Assembly: GCF_000187245.1 (NCBI RefSeq)
Contig: NC_027861.1
Location: 1,116,001-1,180,000 of the forward strand
Direction of reading: 5' to 3'
From: Ogataea parapolymorpha DL-1
Taxonomy: Eukaryota > Ascomycota > Pichiomycetes > Pichiales > Pichiaceae
Length of the DNA stretch: 64,000 nucleotides
In this document: in pieces, positions 35,760-44,602 of the stretch
Layout of the letters: every line of letters begins with the position of its first letter
How positions within the stretch are numbered: position 1 is the first letter of the stretch
Notes under the pieces: generated by a model
Seen by the model: only the letters and a program-made list of their open reading frames with translations
Database searches by the model: none
What the model was told of the DNA's origin: nothing
Position numbers and translations under genes: made by a program

Positions 35760-37664
35760 CTACAGAAACTGCTGCTCGATGTCAAACGACAACGGCCACA
35801 GCACCGAATGCAGGTGTGTGAGCTGCGACATTGGGCTCTCGTCAGTTCCTGCACTGGCAAGCAAGTCAGCTGCCGCATCGGCAGAGGCAACATAATCGGC
35901 CCCCAGAGACTTGCTGAGCTCCAAGATTTTGGTAGCTATCGGACAAATGTGCAGCAGTCTCTGGAGAACCTGCTCGGCGGTCAAAATGTCCTGCTTCCAT
36001 TGCTCTGCCTGCGCGGCAAGCGGGTCGTTCCGCAGACACACAAGAGGCATGAGCAATGCAGGAACAAGGAAGAAAACCGTGTACCACGCCTCCATCCTGC
36101 TGGTGGTCTCTTTGCGCTGCCACAAGGCCGCCATGCTCTGGATCGTCGACGAGCATTTGCGCAGACACTTTTCCGCGGCCTCCTCTTCCTCTTTGCATAG
36201 CGGCTCGTCGTCTGGACGGCGGAACACTTTTTTCAGCAGGCTTGTTCTGTACATGATGATCTGCAAGTTTTTCCGTCTCCAGTGCAGAACGTGGTGTGCA
36301 AGCGTGAACGGCTGCAAGACCTCCTTGTCCTGCTGGAAGTAGTCCGGGACTAGGCTCTTCCACCGCCCAATGAACCGCGTGTCCCATTCGAGAAGCTCCT
36401 TGGCGGACGGGAACGGGTCGGAGGTGATGCGCTCGTAGATGCAGTTGGTGAGCAGATGGAACAGACTCTGCAACCGCACGCTAGTGTAGATCGTTGGTTC
36501 CTGCACCTCGCCGGGCAAGCACTCAGACGCTGCAGTCAGCTCTGTGTCGCTGATATTAAGCGGCAGCCGTGCGTCGATGCCGGCACAGGGGATTCCCAGC
36601 GGGCGACCAAACGTGATGGTCTGGCCACAATCAAACACATAGATACACCACCAGATGCGCCGGCCTATCTCCTGTTCCAGCAGATTGTCCGAACTGTCGG
36701 TCTGTTTGTGCAATCCGAGGCCCATGGCCATCCGTACTGCCAAGCCCAGATAATTGTATCCTGAGTTTGGCTTATCTCTTTTCTGGAGGTAGTTCGACAG
36801 CAACGCGAGCGTCTGTACCAGACTGATGCTGCCGGTCTCGAGCAGCTCGAAATTCAGGTGCGACTTGGCCTTGTCGATCAGCACGAGATCGTCCTGGTTG
36901 TCTGGGTCGGTGGAGCCCATAAACGCACCGATCGCCGCCATCGTGTACATCAGACTGTCCCAGCCGATCTCGGGCCGCGGCACGATCTGATTATACTGCG
37001 CCCAGAACATGGGCCGGTAAACGATCGGATACGAGACGTGATAGGTCTCAAAGTAGCGGTTCAGATAGTGCTCAATCTTGGCACCGGAAACAGACACGTT
37101 GTCCCGTCGAACGGGGCTGCGTAGCGTGCCGCCCCATGAGTAGCCCCCAAACACAAGACTGATCACCGCCACGCTCGAGTGCGAGCCCAAGTACCCGCTT
37201 CTATCGGTGATGGCCATGCCGTCTATTGCCTTGTGGTCCCGCTCATCCCACGAGTAAACGGGTCTCGGGTTCTCGCTCGTGCTTTTGTAGTCCTCGCTCA
37301 CGGCAACGGGCAAAAGTTGCGGCACCTGGAAGTTTTTATCCGACACGATCGGGTCCTGTCTGTTTTGTCTCAAACGACCCAGTTCAGGGATCTCCCAGAC
37401 GGAAAACCCGTTCTTGACGTTGGCGAGGATGGAGTGGATGTCCAGCTCCGGCGACAGCGCGCGCAGAAGCTCTGTGGCAACCCGCAACTCCTCCTCCACC
37501 TGAGTCAGATGCTTGCGAGTGAGCGGGCTATGACTGTGTCTATTGTAGAGACAGTGTCTGTTGAACTTGGAACACGACACACACGTGGGCAGGTCGCGCG
37601 AGCAGCGCAGCTTGCGCCGGCGACATTCGTTGCACGAGTGCTGTTTGGTGGCGTCCATTGTCAT
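35760..37664 (-). CDS. Gal4/Lac9-family Zn2Cys6 transcription factor
   Basis: The 634-residue protein has a canonical zinc cluster (Cys 11, 14, 21, 28, 31, 38; CNECRRRKLRC). Directly after it comes SPLTRKHLTQVEEELRVATE, which closely resembles the Gal4/Lac9 linker and dimerisation helix rather than a generic cluster protein. A fungal-specific regulatory domain follows (about 190-450, with GRRIWWCIYVFDCGQTITFGRP). It is divergent from a sugar/polyol transporter across 599 bp, so it may control that gene. No perfect CGG-N11-CCG site is present between them, so the target sequence may differ from Gal4's. Orthology to GAL4 is not claimed. Confidence 0.85.
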   Translation of the reverse strand: MTMDATKQHSCNECRRRKLRCSRDLPTCVSCSKFNRHCLYNRHSHSPLTRKHLTQVEEELRVATELLRALSPELDIHSILANVKNGFSVWEIPELGRLRQNRQDPIVSDKNFQVPQLLPVAVSEDYKSTSENPRPVYSWDERDHKAIDGMAITDRSGYLGSHSSVAVISLVFGGYSWGGTLRSPVRRDNVSVSGAKIEHYLNRYFETYHVSYPIVYRPMFWAQYNQIVPRPEIGWDSLMYTMAAIGAFMGSTDPDNQDDLVLIDKAKSHLNFELLETGSISLVQTLALLSNYLQKRDKPNSGYNYLGLAVRMAMGLGLHKQTDSSDNLLEQEIGRRIWWCIYVFDCGQTITFGRPLGIPCAGIDARLPLNISDTELTAASECLPGEVQEPTIYTSVRLQSLFHLLTNCIYERITSDPFPSAKELLEWDTRFIGRWKSLVPDYFQQDKEVLQPFTLAHHVLHWRRKNLQIIMYRTSLLKKVFRRPDDEPLCKEEEEAAEKCLRKCSSTIQSMAALWQRKETTSRMEAWYTVFFLVPALLMPLVCLRNDPLAAQAEQWKQDILTAEQVLQRLLHICPIATKILELSKSLGADYVASADAAADLLASAGTDESPMSQLTHLHSVLWPLSFDIEQQFL

Positions 37665-38263
37665 TGTACAAGATCATGTACGCTCTTTTGGGAGTTTTTT
37701 TTTTCGTTCTTTCCCCACAAGAATGCGCTTTGTGACATCACGCGTGGTGCAATAGGTCTGGTGCGAGGTGTTATATTTTTGTTGTCCTCCACAAGGCTGC
37801 GTTTGTCCCGTGGAGAAAAACAATGCAGGCTGAGGGAATTTCAGGCATTTTATCCGGGCAGAAGGTGACACACGCCGCGCGGTTGGACAGCTGGCCGCGG
37901 GAGCAAACCATGGCTCAGCCAGAGTACAAGCACTGCTGCACTCGACATCGACGCCGGAAAAACCAGGCATTGCTAATGTGCCACCCCCGCCATCCGCAGC
38001 AATGGTCGCAAAGATTTTCCGCGATCGACGATGTATGCTAAGCCGTACACGAACGTGACGCACGAGTACCCCAAAAAATATCCGAGTCCTTTGTCACCCC
38101 AGGCTATGCAGATGCCACTCTGCATATCTCACTCTCGTCGGGAGGGCCGCTATTGTTTTGGCTGCAAACAGCCCCGTCTGGGGGACACCCATTCACGTCA
38201 CACAGGTTACTCCGGTTGCTATATAAAGGGCAGCCACGCCCCCAGGTTTTTTAATCCGACTCA
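37665..38263. promoter_or_regulatory. Divergent promoter, Gal4-like regulator / sugar transporter
   Basis: This 599-bp region has a TATA box for the transporter at 38220-38227. It contains several scattered CGG/CCG triplets, including a CGG and CCG 12 bp apart (37880-37897), one base longer than a Gal4 site. Short open frames inside look random. Confidence 0.45.
38220..38227 (+). promoter_or_regulatory. TATA box of the sugar transporter gene
   Basis: TATATAAA, 37-44 bp before the ATG at 38264. Confidence 0.6.
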
Positions 38264-39919
38264 ATGGAAGAATTCAAAGACGCCCGCTCGATCGACGAGC
38301 TCAGTCACGTCGACAAGCTCGACACCCTTGGACCTCAGGGCCAGGAGCTGGAGGCCCGCTTTGAGCAGTACGAAATTTTGGCCGAGGAGGCCAAGACCCA
38401 TAACACGCTCTGGGACAGACTCGTGCTGAGATCCGGCTACACTTTCCAGTTCAAGGAGAAAAAACATATGGTGCGCATGCTGGCGTGTTTCGCGTCGTTG
38501 GGTGGCATGCTTTCTGGTGTTGACCAGTCGCTCATTTCCGGTGCTAAGGTGTCTCTTGTTCCCTCGTTGTCGCTCACTTCGCACGAGCAGTCGCTGGTGA
38601 GTGCGCTAATGCCTGTGGGAGCCATGGGCGGCTGTATTTTCCTGTCGCCGCTCAATGAGTTGCTGGGCAGAAGATTGTCCATCATGGTGGCGTGCATCTC
38701 GTACACGATCGGTGGCATTCTGTGTGCTGCCACGCCGAACGTGGAGGGCCTGTACGCCGGCCGCTTTTTCATTGGTTTTGGAGTCGGTTTGGAATCCATC
38801 ATCCCTGCCTACGTTTCTGAATGCGCTCCGTCGGAGCTCAGAGGTAACCTTGTGTCGCTGTACCAGTTCAACATCGCACTCGGCGAGGTGTTTGGCTACG
38901 CCATAGCAGCTATGTTCTATTCACTCGATGGCGCGTGGAGATACATTCTGGGCTCGTCGTTATTTTTCTCGACGCTCCTCTTTATCGGTATGTTTTTCCT
39001 GCCTGAGTCGCCTAGATACCTCGTTCACAAGAACAAGGTTGGCGCGGCGTACTCGATCTGGAAACGGCTCAGAGACATCAACGATGTGTCCAATAAAGTG
39101 GAGTTCCTGGACATGATTCAGTCGCTCGAGCAGGAGAAGCTCGAGGACGCGCATCTCTCGACAAAGCACAAGTGGATGGACTTTATCACGAACCCACGGG
39201 CCCGCCGGTCGCTAGTCTATGCCAACATCATGATCTTCCTCGGCCAATTCACGGGTGTCAACGCCATCATGTACTACATGTCGACGCTCATGGCGTCGAT
39301 CGGCTTCGACGAGAAGAACTCTGTCTTCATGTCGCTTGTCGGCGGCGGAGCACTGCTGCTCGGCACCATCCCGGCCATCTTGTACATGGACTACTGTGGC
39401 CGCCGGTTCTGGGCTAACTCCATGCTTCCTGGCTTCTTTATCGGTCTTGTCTTTGTTGGAATCTCCTACCAGCTGCCTGTCACTGGAGCCTCCGCTCTCG
39501 GCCTGTACCTCACGGGTATCGTCCTCTACATGGGCTTTTTCGGCTCCTACGCCTGTCTCACCTGGGTTGTGCCATCTGAGGTGTACCCTACGTACCTGCG
39601 TTCCTACGGAATCACCGCCTCCAGCACCATGCTTTACCTATGGACGTTCATAATCACATACAATTTCACCGACATGTGGAATGCGTTCACCAACACGGGG
39701 CTTACGCTGGGCTTCTATGGGGGCATTGCAGCTCTTGGCTGGATCTACCAGCTGCTGTTTGTGGTCGAGACCAAGGGTCGGTCGCTCGAGGAGATCGACG
39801 ATCTTTTCTCCAAGCCGACTCTCACGCTCGTTGGCATTAATCTCAAATGCACGAAGAGGGACTTCTACAATATCTTCCACGGCAACTTCAGAGAAGTTGT
39901 CCGCGGGACTTCCTACTAG
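38264..39919 (+). CDS. Sugar porter family MFS transporter (hexose/polyol/inositol type)
   Basis: The 551-residue protein has a ~70-residue acidic cytosolic N-terminus, 12 spans, and sugar porter signatures. These include FIGFGVGLESIIPAYVSECAPSELRG, FLPESPRYLVHKNK (PESPR motif), GQFTGVNAIMYYMSTL, and VVETKGRSLEEIDDLF (PETKG-like, with VETKG). GGMLSGVDQSLISGA in TM1 resembles myo-inositol/polyol and related porters rather than HXT hexose carriers, but substrate cannot be fixed by eye. The start is ATG 38264, 37 bp after a TATA box. The divergent Gal4-like factor is the obvious candidate regulator. Confidence 0.88.
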   Translation: MEEFKDARSIDELSHVDKLDTLGPQGQELEARFEQYEILAEEAKTHNTLWDRLVLRSGYTFQFKEKKHMVRMLACFASLGGMLSGVDQSLISGAKVSLVPSLSLTSHEQSLVSALMPVGAMGGCIFLSPLNELLGRRLSIMVACISYTIGGILCAATPNVEGLYAGRFFIGFGVGLESIIPAYVSECAPSELRGNLVSLYQFNIALGEVFGYAIAAMFYSLDGAWRYILGSSLFFSTLLFIGMFFLPESPRYLVHKNKVGAAYSIWKRLRDINDVSNKVEFLDMIQSLEQEKLEDAHLSTKHKWMDFITNPRARRSLVYANIMIFLGQFTGVNAIMYYMSTLMASIGFDEKNSVFMSLVGGGALLLGTIPAILYMDYCGRRFWANSMLPGFFIGLVFVGISYQLPVTGASALGLYLTGIVLYMGFFGSYACLTWVVPSEVYPTYLRSYGITASSTMLYLWTFIITYNFTDMWNAFTNTGLTLGFYGGIAALGWIYQLLFVVETKGRSLEEIDDLFSKPTLTLVGINLKCTKRDFYNIFHGNFREVVRGTSY

Positions 39920-40441
39920 TGTACTTAGTTATGTAATAAGTACGGTAATCAGTGGTGACCGAGTATTTGGAGATAGTGACTGTATTGTATTATCTTGGGC
40001 AGAAATCGAGGCAATTGGTGCTGTATTTAGAGTGCCCCTTTGTGGCCTATTGGTGGCAGCCCGTACCTCAGCAGACGGCCCAGATTGCGCATGCCACGGC
40101 GTCGTCCAATCAGCGCCCCGGACGATGTCCATTTCTGGGCAGTGACGTAGAATTGACAGCTCGCGCATCGCGCACGGGAGCAACCCGGGAGGTATGCGGC
40201 TAGAGAGCCCAATATGCTCAGATATGATTGGGCATGGAACGTGATTATGTGGCTGGTGCCGCCGCCATTTTCCAACCGATCTCGCTACTCAATGCCATAG
40301 GCTACGCTGCCACTGCCCAGATGACTCCGGGGCGTGTAGTGACTCAAATATTTTCTTAATGCGCGGCGCACGACACCGGTATATAAGGAAGCGAGATCCT
40401 AGCTCACTAATCACCCCTTATTGCCGGAATCTACTCCCACA
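39920..40441. promoter_or_regulatory. THI5 promoter region
   Basis: This 522-bp gap has a TATATAAG TATA box (40380-40387), a CCAAT at 40116-40120 and a pair of inverted GCCCAAT / ATTGGGC arms (40207-40213 and 40227-40233). The presumed leader is too short to contain a TPP riboswitch. Confidence 0.45.
40380..40387 (+). promoter_or_regulatory. TATA box of THI5
   Basis: TATATAAG, 55-62 bp before the ATG at 40442. Confidence 0.55.
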
Positions 40442-41473
40442 ATGACCTCCAACAAAATTACCTTCTGTCTCAACTGGACTCCTGAGCCATACCACATCCC
40501 TGTGTTTCTGGCCCAGAGCAAAGGCTACTTCAAGGAACAAGGCCTTGACGTTGCCATTCTCGAGCCCTCGAACCCTTCGGACGTCACTGAGCTCATTGGC
40601 TCGGGCAAGGTCGACATGGGCCTCAAGGCCATGATCCACACGCTCGCCGCCAAGGCCAGGGGCTGGAACGTCACGTCGATCGGCTCGCTTCTGGACGAAC
40701 CGTTCACCGGAGTGCTGTATCTCAAGAACAAGCCCAACGGCGTCACTGACGACTTCCAGTCGCTCAGAGGCAAGAGGATCGGGTACGTCGGCGAGTTCGG
40801 CAAGATCCAGATCGACGAGCTGACCCGCCACTACGGCATGACTCCAGACGACTACACCGCTGTTCGTTGCGGCATGAACGTCGCCAAGGAGATCATCGAG
40901 GGCAACATCGACGCCGGCATCGGCATCGAGTGCGTCCAGCAGGTCGAGTTGGAGGAGTATCTCAGGGCACAAGGCAGCGATGTCAACAACGTTGGCATGC
41001 TCAGAATCGACAGACTAGCCGAGCTCGGCTGCTGCTGTTTCTGTACGGTCCTGTACATTGCCAACGACAAGTTCATTGAGGCTAACCCTGACAAGATCAG
41101 AAAGTTCATGAAGGCCATCAAGAAGGCTACCGACTACGTCATTGCTCATCCTCTCGATGCCTTCGAGGAGCTGTGCAGACTCAAGCCGCAGCTGAACAAC
41201 GACCTGAACACCAAGATCTTTGAGAGATGTTTCGCCTACTTGAGCGACTCCTGCTACAACGTCAAGCGGGACTGGCAGAAGGTCAACAACTACGGCAAGA
41301 GACTATTGGTGCTTCCACAAGACTTCCAACCAAACTACACCAACGAGTTCCTTTCCTGGAGTGAGCCTCAGGAGGTCAATGACCCTGAGGAGGCCCAGAG
41401 ACTGATGGGCATCCATCAGGAACAGTGCAAATGCAACGGTGGTTACCGTAGACTGGTTCTTAACGGTGTCTAG
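40442..41473 (+). CDS. THI5: HMP-phosphate synthase Thi5/Nmt1 (thiamine pyrimidine synthesis)
   Basis: From ATG 40442 the protein has 343 residues, close to yeast Thi5 (340). It makes the thiamine pyrimidine HMP-P from PLP and its own active-site histidine, so each molecule works once. The needed residues are present at the family's numbering: Lys62 (PLP Schiff base) and His66 (the consumed histidine) in [11 protein letters not shown]. The CCCFC motif in [13 protein letters not shown] is also conserved. [10 protein letters not shown] is the family start. The enzyme is normally repressed by thiamine and strongly induced without it; a strong TATA box fits. The frame extends upstream only to a TTG. 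Confidence 0.95.
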   Translation: MTSNKITFCLNWTPEPYHIPVFLAQSKGYFKEQGLDVAILEPSNPSDVTELIGSGKVDMGLKAMIHTLAAKARGWNVTSIGSLLDEPFTGVLYLKNKPNGVTDDFQSLRGKRIGYVGEFGKIQIDELTRHYGMTPDDYTAVRCGMNVAKEIIEGNIDAGIGIECVQQVELEEYLRAQGSDVNNVGMLRIDRLAELGCCCFCTVLYIANDKFIEANPDKIRKFMKAIKKATDYVIAHPLDAFEELCRLKPQLNNDLNTKIFERCFAYLSDSCYNVKRDWQKVNNYGKRLLVLPQDFQPNYTNEFLSWSEPQEVNDPEEAQRLMGIHQEQCKCNGGYRRLVLNGV

Positions 41474-41671
41474 GGAGCTGAACATTGACACGTCAAACTG
41501 GGGGGTCCCGTGTCAAACTTGCTCCTATAAGGGGGTGATTCCGGCAAACAATTGTGTACTTATTCACTTAAGTATTCATTCTGGCAACTTGGGCTGTAGT
41601 GAGCATGCTTCCATGCTTATGTAAAATAATTTTTTATTTTTTTATTTTTTTTATTGATAAATCCAATCCAC

Positions 41672-43339
41672 ATGAGTACCGTCAACAAGTCGGGAACGCG
41701 GTTCACGCCAAAGCTGACGCAGCGAAGCCGGTCGCGATCCGTTAGTACAAGCAAACAGCAGCTGCCGACCCCCGTGTCGACGCAGAAGACGCCGCAGGAC
41801 ACAGCTAAAAGCACAACACAGGAAACATCTGTTATTGACGACCAGAGCGACGACAACGGCGAACGGAACGCAGATGTGTTTGCGAAGCCACGCAGAGCGT
41901 CTGTAGTCTCGCTGGGGAATCTCAGACGGCCGTCTGTGACGGGACTCAAGACCCCCGAGAACAGCCAGAGACGCCTTTCTTCCTTGGGACCCGGTGCCGC
42001 TGCTGGGCCTTTGGGGCTGCGCAGCCGGCAGGGCAGCGTTGGCGGCGTTTCTGAGAGACGGCGTTCTTCTGACGAGGGAGACACGCAGCCCATGAAGATC
42101 GGTATTCCAGAAATCGCGGGCAGTTTGGGCCGGAGACGCAGCTCGGTGCAATCGAGCAAGGGGGAGTTTGGAGTCGAGTTCAAGAAAATCGGTCCGCGAG
42201 CCAGCAATGTTGCCACGGATGACAATGTCGACCCTCTAAAACAGGGGAAACCCCAGGAAGTGATGTTGACGAAGGCAGAGCGCGAAAAACAGGTCAAGTT
42301 CATTATCGATCCTGAAAAACAGGTTTTGACAAAAGTGAGTATCGACGAGTACCAACAGATGCGGAATTTGCCGAACTCGGTCGTGATCGATGAGATCAAG
42401 GCGTTGAACAAGGTGCGCAATTCTGAGGACGCCGATTTGCTCGAGAACTTTGTCATTAACGACGGCAAGGTCACGCTGGAAGAGCTGTGCAAGCCAGTGA
42501 TACCGTTTGGAAAAGTGTCGAAAAACTACGAGCTGGCGATCGAGGGGGACAAGCGGCGGATGGCGCAGCGGGAGCTGCGTTGCAAGCGGCGGAAGCTCGC
42601 GCGCGAAATGCGGGTGCCTCTGAACCAGCTGGAAGGAGAAGAGGAAGAGAAGCTGGAGAAAGAGCGACAGCAGAAAGCAAAGAAGATATTGGATTCCGGT
42701 GACGCTGAGAGTTTGCGCAGAAACAAGCGGCAGCCGCAGCTACAGCTGGATGAGAACCAGAAGTTGATTCTGGACCCGGAGTCGACGGTGATCGATCGCC
42801 ACAGCGGGCCTGCCGACTCGGCTAGAGAGGTGGTGGACGAGAATCCGTTCCAGAATCTGATCACGTCTGGCTCGTACTCGAAAAAGAAGTACGTGGACAA
42901 ATGGACTTCCGAGGAGACAGCGGAGTTCTACAAGGCGCTTTCGACTTGGGGGACCGATTTTGGACTGATTGCGCAGCTTTTCCCGTACCGCACGCGGCGG
43001 CAGGTGAAGGCGAAGTTTGCGTCTGAGGAGCGACGCAATCCGCATTTTGTCGAGCTGGCGCTGCTACGCAGGCTGCCGGTCGACATTGCTGAGTATGCGG
43101 CCAAGACGGGCAAGGATTTCAAGACTCTGGAGGAGTACGAGGCCGAGATCAAGGCACTGCAGACGAAGCACGAGAACGAGATGAAAGAGATGAAGGCGAT
43201 GAAGGAGCGTGCTCGTCTGGAGGACCTGAACAGCAACAACGAGCTGGAAACGACGAGATTGACGTCGCGGTCGCGGAGAGAAAAATTGTTGGCATTCCGC
43301 AAAGACGAGGAGGTGGTTGGATTTATCGACAGGAAATAA
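41672..43339 (+). CDS. BDP1: TFIIIB subunit B'' (Bdp1)
   Basis: From ATG 41672 the protein has 555 residues. The N-terminal ~270 residues are basic and Ser-rich (RSRSRSVS, RRASVVSLGNLRRPSV, with possible PKA sites). The extended SANT domain (about 405-465) is WTSEETAEFYKALSTWGTDF, then IAQLFPYRTRRQVKAKFASEE, which is diagnostic of Bdp1. Just after it a charged coiled coil appears. Bdp1 joins TBP and Brf1 to form TFIIIB for RNA polymerase III genes. The start ATG follows an A/T-rich tract; the open frame begins six codons earlier at TTG. Confidence 0.93.
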   Translation: MSTVNKSGTRFTPKLTQRSRSRSVSTSKQQLPTPVSTQKTPQDTAKSTTQETSVIDDQSDDNGERNADVFAKPRRASVVSLGNLRRPSVTGLKTPENSQRRLSSLGPGAAAGPLGLRSRQGSVGGVSERRRSSDEGDTQPMKIGIPEIAGSLGRRRSSVQSSKGEFGVEFKKIGPRASNVATDDNVDPLKQGKPQEVMLTKAEREKQVKFIIDPEKQVLTKVSIDEYQQMRNLPNSVVIDEIKALNKVRNSEDADLLENFVINDGKVTLEELCKPVIPFGKVSKNYELAIEGDKRRMAQRELRCKRRKLAREMRVPLNQLEGEEEEKLEKERQQKAKKILDSGDAESLRRNKRQPQLQLDENQKLILDPESTVIDRHSGPADSAREVVDENPFQNLITSGSYSKKKYVDKWTSEETAEFYKALSTWGTDFGLIAQLFPYRTRRQVKAKFASEERRNPHFVELALLRRLPVDIAEYAAKTGKDFKTLEEYEAEIKALQTKHENEMKEMKAMKERARLEDLNSNNELETTRLTSRSRREKLLAFRKDEEVVGFIDRK

Positions 43340-43435
43340 TTATCAAGGCGCAGCTTGGAAAAATAAATAAAAATGAGTAAATAAAAGTGCGATAAAGAAC
43401 GATACAGATCTGTGAAATTTGCAAACTACAGTGGT

Positions 43436-44185
43436 ATGAGAAAAGACTACGTTCTGGAGGTCAAAAGCTCGGACACCAAGTGTCCCGACGTGATATATCA
43501 GGACGACTACAAGCAGACCAAAGGCACAGATGCCAGCGAGATCAGGCCGCAAAAGTACATGAAATTTACGGTGCGGTCCGCGCGACAGCAGGACGGGACC
43601 TTGACTCTTGTGGTGCAGCTCGTTTTGCTGGCTGCAGCAGTTCGTGCATTATATGTTGCCATTTGCAACGGACAGATACTAGACAGAATACTACGATGGG
43701 CACAACTTGAGAAGACCGGGTTGGACGACGTTTGGACTACGCGAATGGTGCGAGCGTTTGTGTTTTTTGTCTGCTACCGCATAGTGAACTGGGCATACGG
43801 CTCGTTCCGGGCGCAGACGGAAGAGAGCCTGATAATTATTCCGAATCTGGGCGTGCAGAGCGAGTCGTACCGGGTGCGAAAAAGCGGGTCTGCATTGGTG
43901 CTTCTGCTGCTTAGCAGGGTATTGGGGAAATCGGAATTAAGCAGACATGTACCCGCGGCAAAGACGCTCAACAGACAGTTCTTCCCAATGGAGGACGTGC
44001 ATGATCTGGCGATAGTGGAGGGCTTCAAGAACTTCCAGGTCATTTTTTACCTGGCTCTCATGGTCGGAGACGGCCAGCAGGACGATCAGTTACAAATAGT
44101 GGTGATCTTCCCAAATCTACTACCCAGGAAAAAGCTGCTGCAGGCTGTCTGGCGCAGAAGCAGGGCATATCTGGATAATTCGTAA
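43436..44185 (+). CDS. GPI15: GPI-GlcNAc transferase subunit Gpi15 / PIG-H
   Basis: From ATG 43436 the protein has 249 residues. It has two hydrophobic segments (LTLVVQLVLLAAAVRALYVAI and RAFVFFVCYRIVNWAYGSF) and a PIG-H domain: ESLIIIPNLGVQSESYR, then FFPMEDVHDLAIVEGFKNFQVIFYLALMV. It is an ER-membrane part of the complex that makes GlcNAc-PI, the first GPI-anchor intermediate. The PIG-H domain appears complete, with a ~50-residue insert of low conservation between its strands. The frame extends eight codons upstream to a GTG; ATG is preferred. Confidence 0.82.
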   Translation: MRKDYVLEVKSSDTKCPDVIYQDDYKQTKGTDASEIRPQKYMKFTVRSARQQDGTLTLVVQLVLLAAAVRALYVAICNGQILDRILRWAQLEKTGLDDVWTTRMVRAFVFFVCYRIVNWAYGSFRAQTEESLIIIPNLGVQSESYRVRKSGSALVLLLLSRVLGKSELSRHVPAAKTLNRQFFPMEDVHDLAIVEGFKNFQVIFYLALMVGDGQQDDQLQIVVIFPNLLPRKKLLQAVWRRSRAYLDNS

Positions 44186-44602
44186 TAATGAAACAATCAC
44201 CTGTCTCAGGGGTGGAGCATCCAATTTACCCAATATAGGTAGTGTCGCTGTAATTGGGCCAGGCATCGCAAACCTTGGACCGTACGGTACCGTAACATGG
44301 GACGTCGTCCCAATCGGGAAGTCAGATCTGGTCGAGATTCCCCGTTCGGGCAAGGTCGTGTCCTATCTGCCCGATTCGCTAACACTTCAAGCAAAACGTA
44401 AACAACAAAACAATAGAAAAAAGTTTTTCAGTGTCCATTGTTTACTTCCGTAAACGAAACCCAACGAGAAAAGGGTTTGTTTTCATTCTCTCTCTTATAA
44501 AGGCCTTGCTGCTGTTTATCCTTTTTTCCCAGTTGTCCAATAACCAACTTACAGTCATTCCTTTAGTACTCATCCCTAACTTGGTTATTTTCGCTCCTTA
44601 CA
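44186..44602. promoter_or_regulatory. SCW-type glucanase promoter with forkhead-like sites
   Basis: This 417-bp region contains GTAAACAA on the plus strand (44398-44405) and on the minus strand (44438-44445), plus GTAAACG (44450-44456); all match forkhead consensus. A TATAAA box (44496-44501) lies about 100 bp before the ATG, with a pyrimidine-rich leader. Confidence 0.5.
44496..44501 (+). promoter_or_regulatory. TATA box of the SCW-type gene
   Basis: TATAAA, about 100 bp before the ATG at 44603, within a pyrimidine-rich context typical of highly expressed yeast genes. Confidence 0.5.

Noticed and set aside
37880..37897. CGG and CCG facing each other in the Gal4-like/transporter promoter
   Set aside because: The spacing is 12 bp, not the 11 bp needed for a Gal4 site, and the region has many CGG/CCG triplets by chance.
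40388..40441. TPP riboswitch in the THI5 leader
   Set aside because: Only about 55 bp separate the TATA box from the ATG, too short for the riboswitch, and no intron signals are present.
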